Assembly (NCBI RefSeq): GCF_902806685.2
Contig: NC_048539.1
Span: 13,990,378-14,054,377, forward strand
Source of the DNA: Maniola hyperantus
Lineage: Eukaryota; Arthropoda; Insecta; Lepidoptera; Nymphalidae
DNA length: 64,000 bases
Direction of reading: 5' to 3'
Made by a program: the position numbers and the translations under genes. How positions within the stretch are numbered: the first letter of the stretch is position 1; each line of letters begins with the position of its first letter. Positions 11,431-23,000 of the stretch are shown one piece after another. The notes beneath the pieces were generated by a model. The model was given only the letters and a program-made list of their open reading frames with translations. It did not search any database and had not been told where the DNA came from.

Positions 11431-13588
11431 TACAAATTATCTAAAGGCTCTTCTAACATCCTGCATAACATTGTCCTTATTTTAATGATACAATCAATAA
11501 TCATTCATCGAACCGACCTATGACATAACATTATAAAGCAAGTCAGAGGTGCGGTGTCGCTCATCGTACGTTTTTCAGTCACGATCACAAAAGTTCTGTT
11601 ATGCGAACATAATATTTATCTTTAAGGATGATTCTCCGTACACATAAAATTAAATTAAATCAGCCTAAAGTTTATTTTATTTTATCACATACATCAACAC
11701 AAGCAAATACTACATGAGTAGGTAAGATTTTTTTATTACTATACTCAGGTATAGGTACTAATCACGCTTTATGGAAAATTTCTGAATATTTTTTTAATAA
11801 TAGGAGCCTAGTAGTCAAATACGCTTGGGGCGTGATACAATAGGTTCTCCTACGGATCCTCCTTATTTTACCCCCTACAAACAAGCTTACAAAATTTACC
11901 TCTTTATAATTTTTGTATAGAAAAATGCTTTAAAAAGATAAGATGCTCAGCTAGTGCTTTATATTTTGTAATCGCGAATACTTAGGAAACAAACCGTCTA
12001 CCAATATGTCTCTGATTTCAATAGGACATAAGCCAGATCCATTAATGGATTTATATAAGGGGAGCCGTCGTGGGTAGATAATAAGATAACCTGACACGGT
12101 TTTACACTAAGCTAGATACCTGCCTGTATTTGACGGTACCTTACCTTTAAGCCCTAGGCATACACAACACGCGACGTCATCAAATGATTAATTTCAAAGA
12201 GATTCCTAGAATTTGTTTTACAAGAAATTGTGTGAAGCCTTGAAGGACAATGCGGAGCCGCGATGCTGCCGTCACGGTTTACAATGTGACTTGTCTATAG
12301 TTAATCGTATTAGAGCTTTCTAAGACCTGCTCCTGTGTAGCGTCGTAGGCCGTAGCACTTAGCAGTCATGACTCGCTCATCCAATGGAACAAAGACATAA
12401 TTGCAAAAAACTCGAACTTGACTTTTTGATGTCATAAGTATCTGAAGTGGATGTTGTATCCGAGAAAAGAATTGCACAATTGTAGGTCTACTCGTTTTCG
12501 CTAGAGGGAGTGAATGTATTTAGTGAATTCGCACTTCTTACGTCAATTCAAAGAAGTACACTGACGTATTTGACAGTTGCGCGGATATCCTATGGGTAGC
12601 CCCGTCAAGTGAGAATATGTCGGGACCTAGACTGACGAAATTGTCAGTTATGACAAGAACATTTTGCTTTCTTGGTGCAACATTGACGGAATTCGTGTGT
12701 TATTTTTGTCACAATTGCTATTTTAGTTGATGGAATAAAAAATTATATCATAAGTGTTTGCCAAGTTTATAAAATCAGTGTTTTAGTAATCATTTTTCAA
12801 AATTATATAAAACATTAAGTGGATTTATTGTTTGCAATAAAACAACTCATGCAAATAATATAAAATGAAATAATAAGAATTGATTAACTATTAATATTTT
12901 GGACATCAAACTTTCAAATTGCTCTCCTTTGCGCTACTCTGCATCCCGCGACCCGTACACATTTCTCTCGCAGCTTTTACAAAGCTTTGTCGATTAAAGT
13001 CAGCGAAAAATAATTGATACAGTGATTGAGCTTTGACTTCTGCTTACGTCACGCATCGCTACCGTTGCGCGTTTTGTTTGCCCATCCTTTATATATTTGA
13101 GTACTGACGGCACATTTAATTGCTTCTGAAGTTCTGAGAGCCGTGCTAAATGTCCGAGAATGATTTATCCGTCTTGTAAGATTAGGAATGACGAGATTGA
13201 TTTATATTCGTCTTTGTTTGTCCGAGCCGACTGCGTCTATTTACTCGATTTGGGCATATTGTTAACAGATTCTTAAGATAAATATTGAGCGTTGAGACTA
13301 TTGAGAGACGATGCACTTGTTTACTTACAATGAGAATACATTAATTAATATTTATTTATTGATATATAAATGTTAAGTACCAGTATTTAGACTCAAGGCA
13401 AATTAATAACAGGGACTATGCAAAACATATGCCCTATTTAAAAAAAAATACCTAGGTACAATATATTGACCGTTCTTCACTACGGAGCTATGTTCGTGTA
13501 TGTTTCTCGAAGCTAAGCTCTTGACTTTTGAGACATTTGTGTCTTCTGCATCATTTCCGCTGTTTAAAACATAACTCTACTACGATAT
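11431..13588. other. Gene-free stretch upstream of the first visible aquaporin exon
   Basis: AT-rich and without a repeat I can name with confidence. No segment resembles the missing aquaporin helix 1-2 exon. Confidence 0.5.
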
Positions 13589-13735
13589 CTATAGTACGCA
13601 ACAGGTCGAGATCGCAATCGGGGTGGGGACGCCCAGCACACCCGCACATTCCCCGCATTAACCCGGTGCGGGATAGCGCGAGTTAGTGCGCCTCATACCC
13701 CGATTGACACTCAACCTGTCGCATACTACATATAG
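13589..13735. mobile_element. Foldback MITE
   Basis: ctatagtacgcaacaggt at the left and acctgtcgcatactac..tatag at the right are near inverse, with inner arms caatcggggt / accccgattg. Confidence 0.65.
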
Positions 13736-13924
13736 GTATATAAATACCTAATATGTATAAGCTTTTACAAAATTATACAATCGATAAAATATAACAAAAA
13801 GCTTACGGCTTAATGGGAATGCGACAGACATCGAGACCGCTGATAAACGGTTGCAAAGAATCAAGATGTTGTCCATACAATTTTTTGAAAACATAGCCTA
13901 ATTTTTCCATTTCGTTTGTTACAG

Positions 13925-14068
13925 GGTATCGGTCATGTATCAGGCGGTCACATCAACCCGGCGGTGACGTGCGGACTGTTCGCGGCGGGTGACGTCAAAC
14001 TGCTGAAAGCTATCTTCTACATCGTGGTGCAGGCTCTGGGAGCCACAGCTGGTGCTGCTTTTATTAGG
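13925..14068 (+). CDS. Drip: Aquaporin exon: first NPA motif, helix 3
   Basis: Acceptor tttgttacag before GGT ATC GGT; donor AGG|gtaagg. It encodes 48 residues beginning GIGHVSGGHINPAVT and ending GAAFIR. The half-helix NPA and a hydrophobic helix (IFYIVVQALGATAG) are clear. Confidence 0.95.
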
Positions 14069-17000
14069 GTAAGGCCTTGCTAAATTCTTATAAATTATGG
14101 TATTATAAATATGAAGAACATCAAACTCACGGAGCGATGCTCGCTCTCATATTATCTTGTTATAAGTTTAGGTACCTATAGGTACGTTCATGACGCTGGC
14201 ATAGGTCAATCGCGTGTACGAATAATGCTATTGTGTGTATAATTATTTTAAACTAGCTGACCCGGCGAACTTCGTACCGCCTAACAGTCGATGCTTTTTT
14301 TAAATAGGTACTTACAATTTTTTAAATTTTTCTCTCCGCAAGAACCATCCTCAAGGAATATTATTAAAAAAGAATTAGCGAAATCGGTTCAGCTGTCCTC
14401 GAGATTTGCGATCAGCAACACATTTAGTGATTCATTTTTATATATAGAGAAGATGTGCAATCAGATATTTTGCAGCGGTGCGCTCACATTTCACACAATG
14501 TTTAAGTCCAATTTATATAAATTCAGAAAACAATACTGGGACACGAAATAAAACAAGTTCAGGAACCCTCAGAGGAACCAACTACTAAGTGCCTATTCTA
14601 AATGTTTTTAAAAATATTCGTTCTTAAAACCGCTCCAGATTAGGTAGGTTTAGGTAGGTCTACCGCTCGTCAATTAGACAATATATTATCAGCTATTACA
14701 TAAAGCACCGCAATTTTAAACTGCTCTTCACATAACCGCAAAACATTATAATTAACCATTTCCAATCTAAATACGGCAAAAGAAAAAGACGTCGACATTC
14801 TAATCGCCATATAAAGTGGTCGGTAATCAAGCTCGCTTGTGATGACATGAAAAATTATTGTCGTTCACCCTGACACTGATGATCTTAGAATAAAGGAATA
14901 CTGGAGCAACCTTCGCTTACGAGAGAGTCTCACGCTTTTGCACTATCACTATACGCCATCGACTTCGCTTGCCTTTTCCGCCCTAGCAAAACTGAAGAAA
15001 AAAGGGTTTTTAGCTTCCCTATATTATGTCTATGTGAGCTTGATTAAGTAGATATATCTATATATATATTCATTGGAAAAATAGATAGATACCTACGTAT
15101 TTATACGTAAGACGATATTTGGCCTGCAATCTGCATTAAATTTCTATTTATATGGTTACCATGCAGCACTATCATATTTTCATAGATATTTAAGATAAAG
15201 GTACCTTCAAGTCAAGTGTGGATAGGCATCTTCTAGGCAACTGCGCATCTTAGGCTGCATTTCACTTGCCACTTACCAGCAGATCTGATTGCAGCAACGC
15301 GATAGTCTATAAATTGATAAAGGTGGTAGTGAGAAACTGAATGCATAAAAACATAAGTATATTTCTTTGAAGAAGATCCACACAATATGTTTTAAGAGTC
15401 AACTATAATAATTAAGGCTGTGACTGACTAGGGCTAAGTACACATCCAAAGTTTAATATGACCTTACATAATAGTTTTATTGTGATAGTAAAAATATAAT
15501 TTATGAATGACTTATGCCCGCGACCTCGTCCGCGTGGATGACAACAAACAAACATACATATTTTCGCATTTATAATAATATGGATAGTGAATGTGATAAT
15601 CTATAGAGGTGTGATTGCGCATCTTATTTAGCACACGACTTGATCACGCGATGCGTCAGACTTTAATAATAACGGCCAAATAAATAACACTTGGTTATTA
15701 TTTTTTGCATCCAAACAAACTTAACTTGATATTACGTAGGTAGGTAAAATTCGCTTGAATCCTAAAATTTTGGTAGGGTATATGCCTACTTGAATTGCAA
15801 TTTTTTTTTTAATTCACATCTTAATACTTTAGGAAATGGCGAATGGCGAAGAAAGCAGTTTAATTGCACGAAATAAAAATTATCAGCAGGAGCGAAAAAC
15901 AGAATGAAAGCAGTTGAAAGTAGAATAAGTACTGCGGAATTGTACCGTTTTGATCAAAATCACGAACTTCGGTCTCAATTTAGCATAGTTTTAGGCCGTT
16001 TTGCTTAAAAATAATTCAACTTTATATCATGAACTTTGGACTCAATTTCAGTTTTAGGCTGCTTTGCTTGTAAATGAGTTCAGATATGACTCGTAAGGAA
16101 AACATGTGTTTTTAATATAATATGATGGACTAAAAGCAAAATTAACTTGGTACCGAGATGATATTTTCGATCAGTAAGTCACCAGCTCAATCATAATATC
16201 GTTGGTTGAATTTTATAATTACTTTTGCAAGGATCATTAAAAGTTTAAGCACGCCATTCAATGTGAGTATGAGCATTAACGGCAATCAACGGTGGTTAAT
16301 TAAACATTTAAACTTAATTACTAATTACATATTAACGTAATATCGAGTTGATATTAATTATTACCTACCTACATTATTATCTACCTATAGTGTAATTCGT
16401 ATTAAAATCCTTATCGAATCTTAGTCGGCCTCAACCTGATCGAGACCTAAGAAAATTTCAGAAAGTTTAGATTCTTGCTTGATCGGGATATAAATTCAGC
16501 AGCTCGATTGCGGTAGATTGACAGCTACAATGTCACGATCGCAATCACCTCTGATATTGTTGCCGTTGTTGAACAAGAAAACCATAAATTCAGCCAATCA
16601 CAAGAATTGCGATTATTATAATGATTGATGCAGGGTTTTTGGAATAGATCCATTTCGTTTTTTACTTAATCTAGTGAGCAATAAGAAATTACGCTCGCTT
16701 TGCTCTCCATATTATTCAGTGCCATCTTCCTGCTAGCATTAGGTATTGTCCCGGGTCACGTCCACTTTCCTGCTAAGTCATTTCCACTTACCTAACACGG
16801 TTTATAGCTGATATCTTCATCATCATCATACCTCCGAAGACTGTTGGCACGATTTTTCAGTGTCTGGTTGCTAATAGTTCGCATCTTTTCCACAAAATTG
16901 AGAAAATAAATTGCGCTTGTTTCGCTCGCGCTTACATTTTGTAATACTTAATACCTATACCGAATCATTTATATGTTTTCGAAAAACTCCCGACTGCGGT

Positions 17001-20000
17001 TTGAAATGCATCTTTTCCAGCCCTCTCATAAATTCGCTATTTTAATTTTTTAATTTTTTAAGAATTTTATACCAACCCTAGTGACACCCAGTGACACTCG
17101 CGCCACCAAGACGAATCTAATGAAGTATAATTTATCAAAATCGGTTGAGCCGTTGAGTAATTACGAGCGGATTTAGGAACAGACATACATATGTACCTAC
17201 ACACAGGCCAACCACATAAATATCATTTTGGACATCACAGCAGCCGGGGGGCCTCAATTAGTGATGCCGCCTCGGGCCTCCGATGAGCATAGTCCGTCAC
17301 TAGTTTATTTAAAAAGATTTCAGCTGATGAAGTTTGAAATACGAGATAGTTTAGGTACCTATTAGTAATTTGCGTGGCGACCTCACATCTAGATGTTCTA
17401 GATGCGACATTATACCCGCAAAGAGCATCGATTTAACACATCACGATTTGTATGACTAATGTTTATAGTTAATTAAGCCTGTAAATGTGTTCACAATTAC
17501 TGCATTAGTCCTTACCACAGATTTCTCATTAAGGTTATCTACATATTTTGAGGTCCTTGCTAATTATATGAAACTAGCTGACAGTCGATTCTTTTTCAGG
17601 ATTTTTTTTAAATTCTTCTCTCCGTTAGAACCATCCCCGTACTTCAAAGAATATTATAAAAAAGAATTAGCGAAACCGGTTCAGCTGTTCTCGAGATTTG
17701 CGATCAGCAACACATTCAGCGATTCATTTTTATATATAGAGACTAGCTGACGCCCGCAACGAGAAAATCAAAGAGTCCCCACGGGAATTTTAAAACTTAA
17801 ATCCACGCGTACGAAGTCGCGAGCATCATCTAGTAGGTATAAAAATGTCAAAATATCAGCCACTAGCCGTTAGTAAACAAAATAATAAGGTTCCCCTAAA
17901 TGCTATTCGTACGGCTTTTAGAGTGGGTTAAACCAAATTCCCATATATGGTTTAAACGATTTCGCCATTACAGTCTCTTATCATGACCTAAACCTGTCCA
18001 ACCAATGCTAGAATATATAAAATTCCAAACACCACATATCGCACATATACCTAGTTCACAAGTGACCAGTGTTGTTTCAAATTCTACGAGTAAAATATAA
18101 ACTAACTAGCTGAGGCCCGCGTCTTCGTTTGCGTGGAATTAGGTTTTTAAAAATCTCGTGGGAACTTTTTGGTTTTCCGGGATAAAAAGTAGCCTATGTC
18201 ACTCTCCCAGGTCTTAAACTATACCCATGCAAAAAATCACGTCAACCCGTTGCTCCGTTGCGACGTGATTGAAGGCCAAACCAATAAACAAACAAACTAA
18301 CACACTTTCGCATTTATAATAATGGGTAGTAATAGATTAATATCTATATCCGTATATAAAAGGAAAAGGTGATTGACTGACTGACTGACTGATCTATCAA
18401 CACACAGCTCTAACTACTGGACGGATCATCTACTACATCACTAGGCATCCGCATTTTTGGAAATTCAACCCCTTTAGGGAATGAAATAGGGGTTTGAAAT
18501 TTGTGTAGTCCATGCGGACGAAGTCGCGGGCATAAGCTAGTTGTACTAGAAGAGCCGATTTCACCAACGTAAAATAAGTCTTATCCGAGCGTAAATTTTA
18601 TATTTTGGCAGGTTTTCAATAGGTGCAAAAACTGTCATTACGCCCAATTTATTCCTCGGTTAAACGTCACTCGACGTTGGTGAAATCGGCACTAAACTTT
18701 ACTTATAACTTCATTCATATTTATTATATTTTACAGTTTACTTAAAATTTTACTAATTGTCTTTTTTGTTACAGTTAGCAGTGCCCGGAGAAAGAGTAAA
18801 GACATTTGGAATGACCCTTCCAGGAACTGGAGTAACCGATGGACAGGTATGGTCAAGATGATTTCTATCTACAATTTTAAAATAAGGTAATTTATCGTTA
18901 TGTTAAGAATGGGGACCAAGGAGCACCGGTACTTACCACGGCATTCAGCTGCAGTGAACCATGGACAACCCTCCACCTCCCATGGCCCCACCAACCCATG
19001 GGCCCCACCAACCTCTCGGCCGAATCGCGGGAGGGCGTCCGTTCCGTACTTGCTCTTGGCGTTTTCCCGGGGCGCCTTCTTGACTCCCTACAAATTATTT
19101 TGTCTCCTCCGTGTCCCATATGCTCACTCTCCCCCCTTGGGGGCTGCAGTGAACCATCATTATCATAATCAACCCTTCGCCAGCCCTGACTGAGCACGGA
19201 TCTCCGCTCAGAATGAGAAGGTTTCGCCATAGTCCACCACGCTGGTCATGTGTATTTACAGACTTCACACACCTTTGAGAAAATTATAGAATTATAGCAT
19301 TATAGGTACTCTCAGGTATGCAGATTTCCTCGCGATGTTTTGAAAAAAGAAAGGGATTGGAAAGGGATCCGGGATAAAAAAGTAGCCTATGTCACTCTCC
19401 AGGTCTTTAACTATACCCATGCAAAAAGTCGCGTCAATCGGTTGCTCCGTTATGACGTGTTTGAAGGACAAACCAACAAACAAACACTTTCGCATTTAGA
19501 ATAATTAATAAGGGTACTGATTCTGAGTGAACTGCTCAAGATGAGCGACAGACACCGAACAATACCATTTCTACTGTCTTGTAAGTTGTTGTGTAATTCG
19601 GTTGCAGGCGGTGCTAGTGGAGGCGCTGATCACGTTCGTGCTGGTGCTGGTGGTGCAGGGCGTGTGCGACGCGCGCCGCAACGACCTCAAGGGCTCCGCA
19701 CCGCTCGCCATCGGCCTCAGCATCACCGCCTGCCACGCTGCTTGCGTGAGTCGCTCTTCATAGCCCTTTATTTTACCTACCACCAAAGTCACCACCAATC
19801 ACAAACGAAACCGAATGTTTTTTTGAAAACATGTTTGTATTTGCTTGGCTTCTCGAAATGGTAGACAGTAGACACCCGCACTGTCTTTTTAGGGTTCTGT
19901 ACCTCAAATGGAAAAAATGAACCCTTATAGGATCACTTTGTTGTCTGTCTGTCTGTCTGTCAAGAAACCTACAGGGTACTTCACGTTGACCTAGAATCAT

Positions 20001-23000
20001 AAAATTTGGCAGGTAGGTAGGTCTTATAGCACACATATAAGGGGATAAATCTGAAAACCGTGAATTTGTAATTAAATCATTAAAATGTGTTCATGAACAA
20101 ATAATTAGTATTTTCAACTTTCAACGTAAGATAACAAGTGGGGTATCATATATTATGAAAGGACTTTAGCTGTACATTCATATTATTCTTATTTATTTTT
20201 ATGCATAATGGGTTTTCATGTATCGTTCAAAATGTCGAAAAAATACGATTGTAGCGCGGAACCCTCAGTGTGACTCGCACTTGGCTGTTTTTTGTATTGT
20301 ATGGGAGTACGTAACAAAGAGAGCCCTGTACTAACTTCTCTCCGTGGACAGAGCCCTAAGCCTTAAGGCCTACATAGATGAGGTACTAGAGGTACTTTTT
20401 TGTCCATCAAAATAGATCGCTCACAACTAAGTAGGTACATAGAATAATACTTATCTTCGCATAGTAATATGATACGGATTTTAAATTATTGTGTTTGTGT
20501 AAGGAATTGAATTGTCAATTGAATTTCGTCGGAATTGGTCCAGCAATTTTTAACAAATTGCTCACTTCCTGTTATTTTGTCATCGTGACAGAAGAGACAT
20601 CTCACCCTCTTTTTATTATATACTAGCTTATGCTCGCGACTTCGTCCGCGTGGACTACACAAGTTTCTAACCCCTATTTCACCCCCTTAGGAGTTGAATT
20701 TTCAAAAATCCTACTAATCCGGATGCCTACGTCATAATAGCTATCTGCATGCCAAATTTCAGCCCGATCCGTCCAGTAGTTTGAGCTGTGTGTTGATAGA
20801 TCAGTCATTCAGTCAGTCAGTCACCTTTTCCTTTTATATATTTAGGTGTTGTTTCTTATAGATACGTACTATATACTTACGAGTAAAATATAATAAATAA
20901 TATCTACTATTGTTTAACAGATACCTTTCACCGGTTCAAGCATGAACCCCGCACGATCATTCGGCCCCGCTCTCGTCATGGGAATCTGGACTTCGCATTG
21001 GGTATGTATTTGAGACATCGTCATCATCATGATGATGATGGAGCACGGGTCTCCTCTCAGTATGAGAACAGTTTGGCCATAGTCCACCACGCTGGCCAAG
21101 TGCAGATTGGCAGACTTCAGACGCCTTTGAGAACATTATGGAGAATCTTCAGGTATGCAGATTTCCTCACGATGTTTTCCTTCACTGTTAAAGTACGTGA
21201 TATATTTTAATTGCTTAAAAGGCATTTAACTCCAAAAAGTTAGAGGATCGAACCCCCGACATCCCGAATAGGAGGCGAACGTCTTAACTACTCGGCTACC
21301 ATGGCTATTTGAGACATGGTAGGTACAGCCTAAACCTGAGATCTTGATCTTCCATCATAGTCAAAGTTCCATCTTTTCAAAATATACACCGTCCAGTTAT
21401 TTGATCTGCTTTACTATTTTGTTAATCAAAACAGAAAGACAGCTAGCATTTAAAAAAAAAACATAATTCATCTTAACTAACATAGGTCAAATCTAACATA
21501 AATTAATTATATCAACCAATACGTTACATATGCAATAAAAAGAATATGTTGTATCATCAATACGTAACTTGCGAGTGATCTAGAAAACTGCATATATTCA
21601 CAGAGTCATGTGAGAAGCGACTGGGAAGCAATAAACGCAGGTACCTATGCGTCCAGTTAACCTAATCTTTAACCCGTTACCGGCCATCACTTTCACTGCA
21701 TCACGTGCCAGTGATCATGTTGTAGAAAATCGTGTACATACTTAGGTAGTAGGTATGTTATAGTCCGTAAAAAATGAGAATTCACTTGCCATTTTAACTC
21801 TATTATGTCAACTGTCATGTCAAAAGTACGGTTCAACTAAGGACTAAAATCGAACTATTGACATGATAAAACTTGACAGTTTGAGTTAAAATGGCGCGTG
21901 ATATCTCTTTTTGTATACGCATTATCAAAGAAGTTGGAAGTACTACCGTTAGAATATTATATACCCACGCTTTCGTCTACTTAAATAATCTTTAAGTTAC
22001 CAGCAGCGCGATTGTCGTAAACTGACATGTCACATCGCAATAGATATATCCTTGTTCGATACTTTAAAGAGCGTTGTCGCCAAGTAGCATATTTTTGAAC
22101 TTTATCTAGTTACTAACTTCTACCCGCGACTTCGTTTGCGTGAACACCACAAATTTGAAACCCCTGTTTAACCCCCAATTATCAAAAATCCTTTCTTAGC
22201 GGATGCCTATGTCGTAATATCTAGGTATCTACCTGCAATCTGCATGCCGAATTTCAGTCCGATCGGTCCAGTAGTTTGAGCTGTGCGTTGATACTTAGAT
22301 CAGTCAGTCAGTCACCTTTTCCTTTTATATACCTATACAAGCTTATACTTTTTTTTTGAGCTGTGTGTGTTGATAGATCAGTCAGTCATCAGTCAGCTTT
22401 TCGTTTTATACATGTATATAGATTTAGAGTCTTCACCTTCACGGTTTACCCGACCGTTTAATCTCAGAAGACCTGTTTAGGACGTAGATCTATTTATATG
22501 GTTACGTAAAAAGAAAGTAGTATACCTACTTACCTACCTAAGTACTTTATAGACACCCTCATGCGTTAAGGGATTGAAGTTTATTTAATGGGCTACGCCA
22601 GAAGACTCGCTTCGTCGCCTCTTACCTACTCGTTGACTTTCATTTCGCTACGGATGTCTGGCTCAAATGAAAAATGAAAAAAATGAAAAAATATTTATTT
22701 ACCATAGATCAATCAATTATAACATTGTGTTATGGTACCCACACTAGGTAGTCCTGTGTCGTGGGTACCTATATAAATAAAACGTAAGATGTCCAGTTAA
22801 CCTAATCTTTAACCCGTTACTGAATATCACTTTCACTGCATCACGTGTCAGTGAGAAGATTATATGTTGTAGACTTGTAGAGAATCGTGTTCAAGCCGCG
22901 TAGGTATTATTTTGATGCGCCGACACATGATTTTATGCTTACATAAAGTTAGTTTTGCCATATTAGTTAGTTGGTAGCTCTATATTAGATAAGTACTTAG

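Noticed and set aside
18898..19230. 110-residue minus-strand frame as an aquaporin-linked gene
   Set aside because: Looks like a retroelement piece joined to a SINE; no splice or start evidence.
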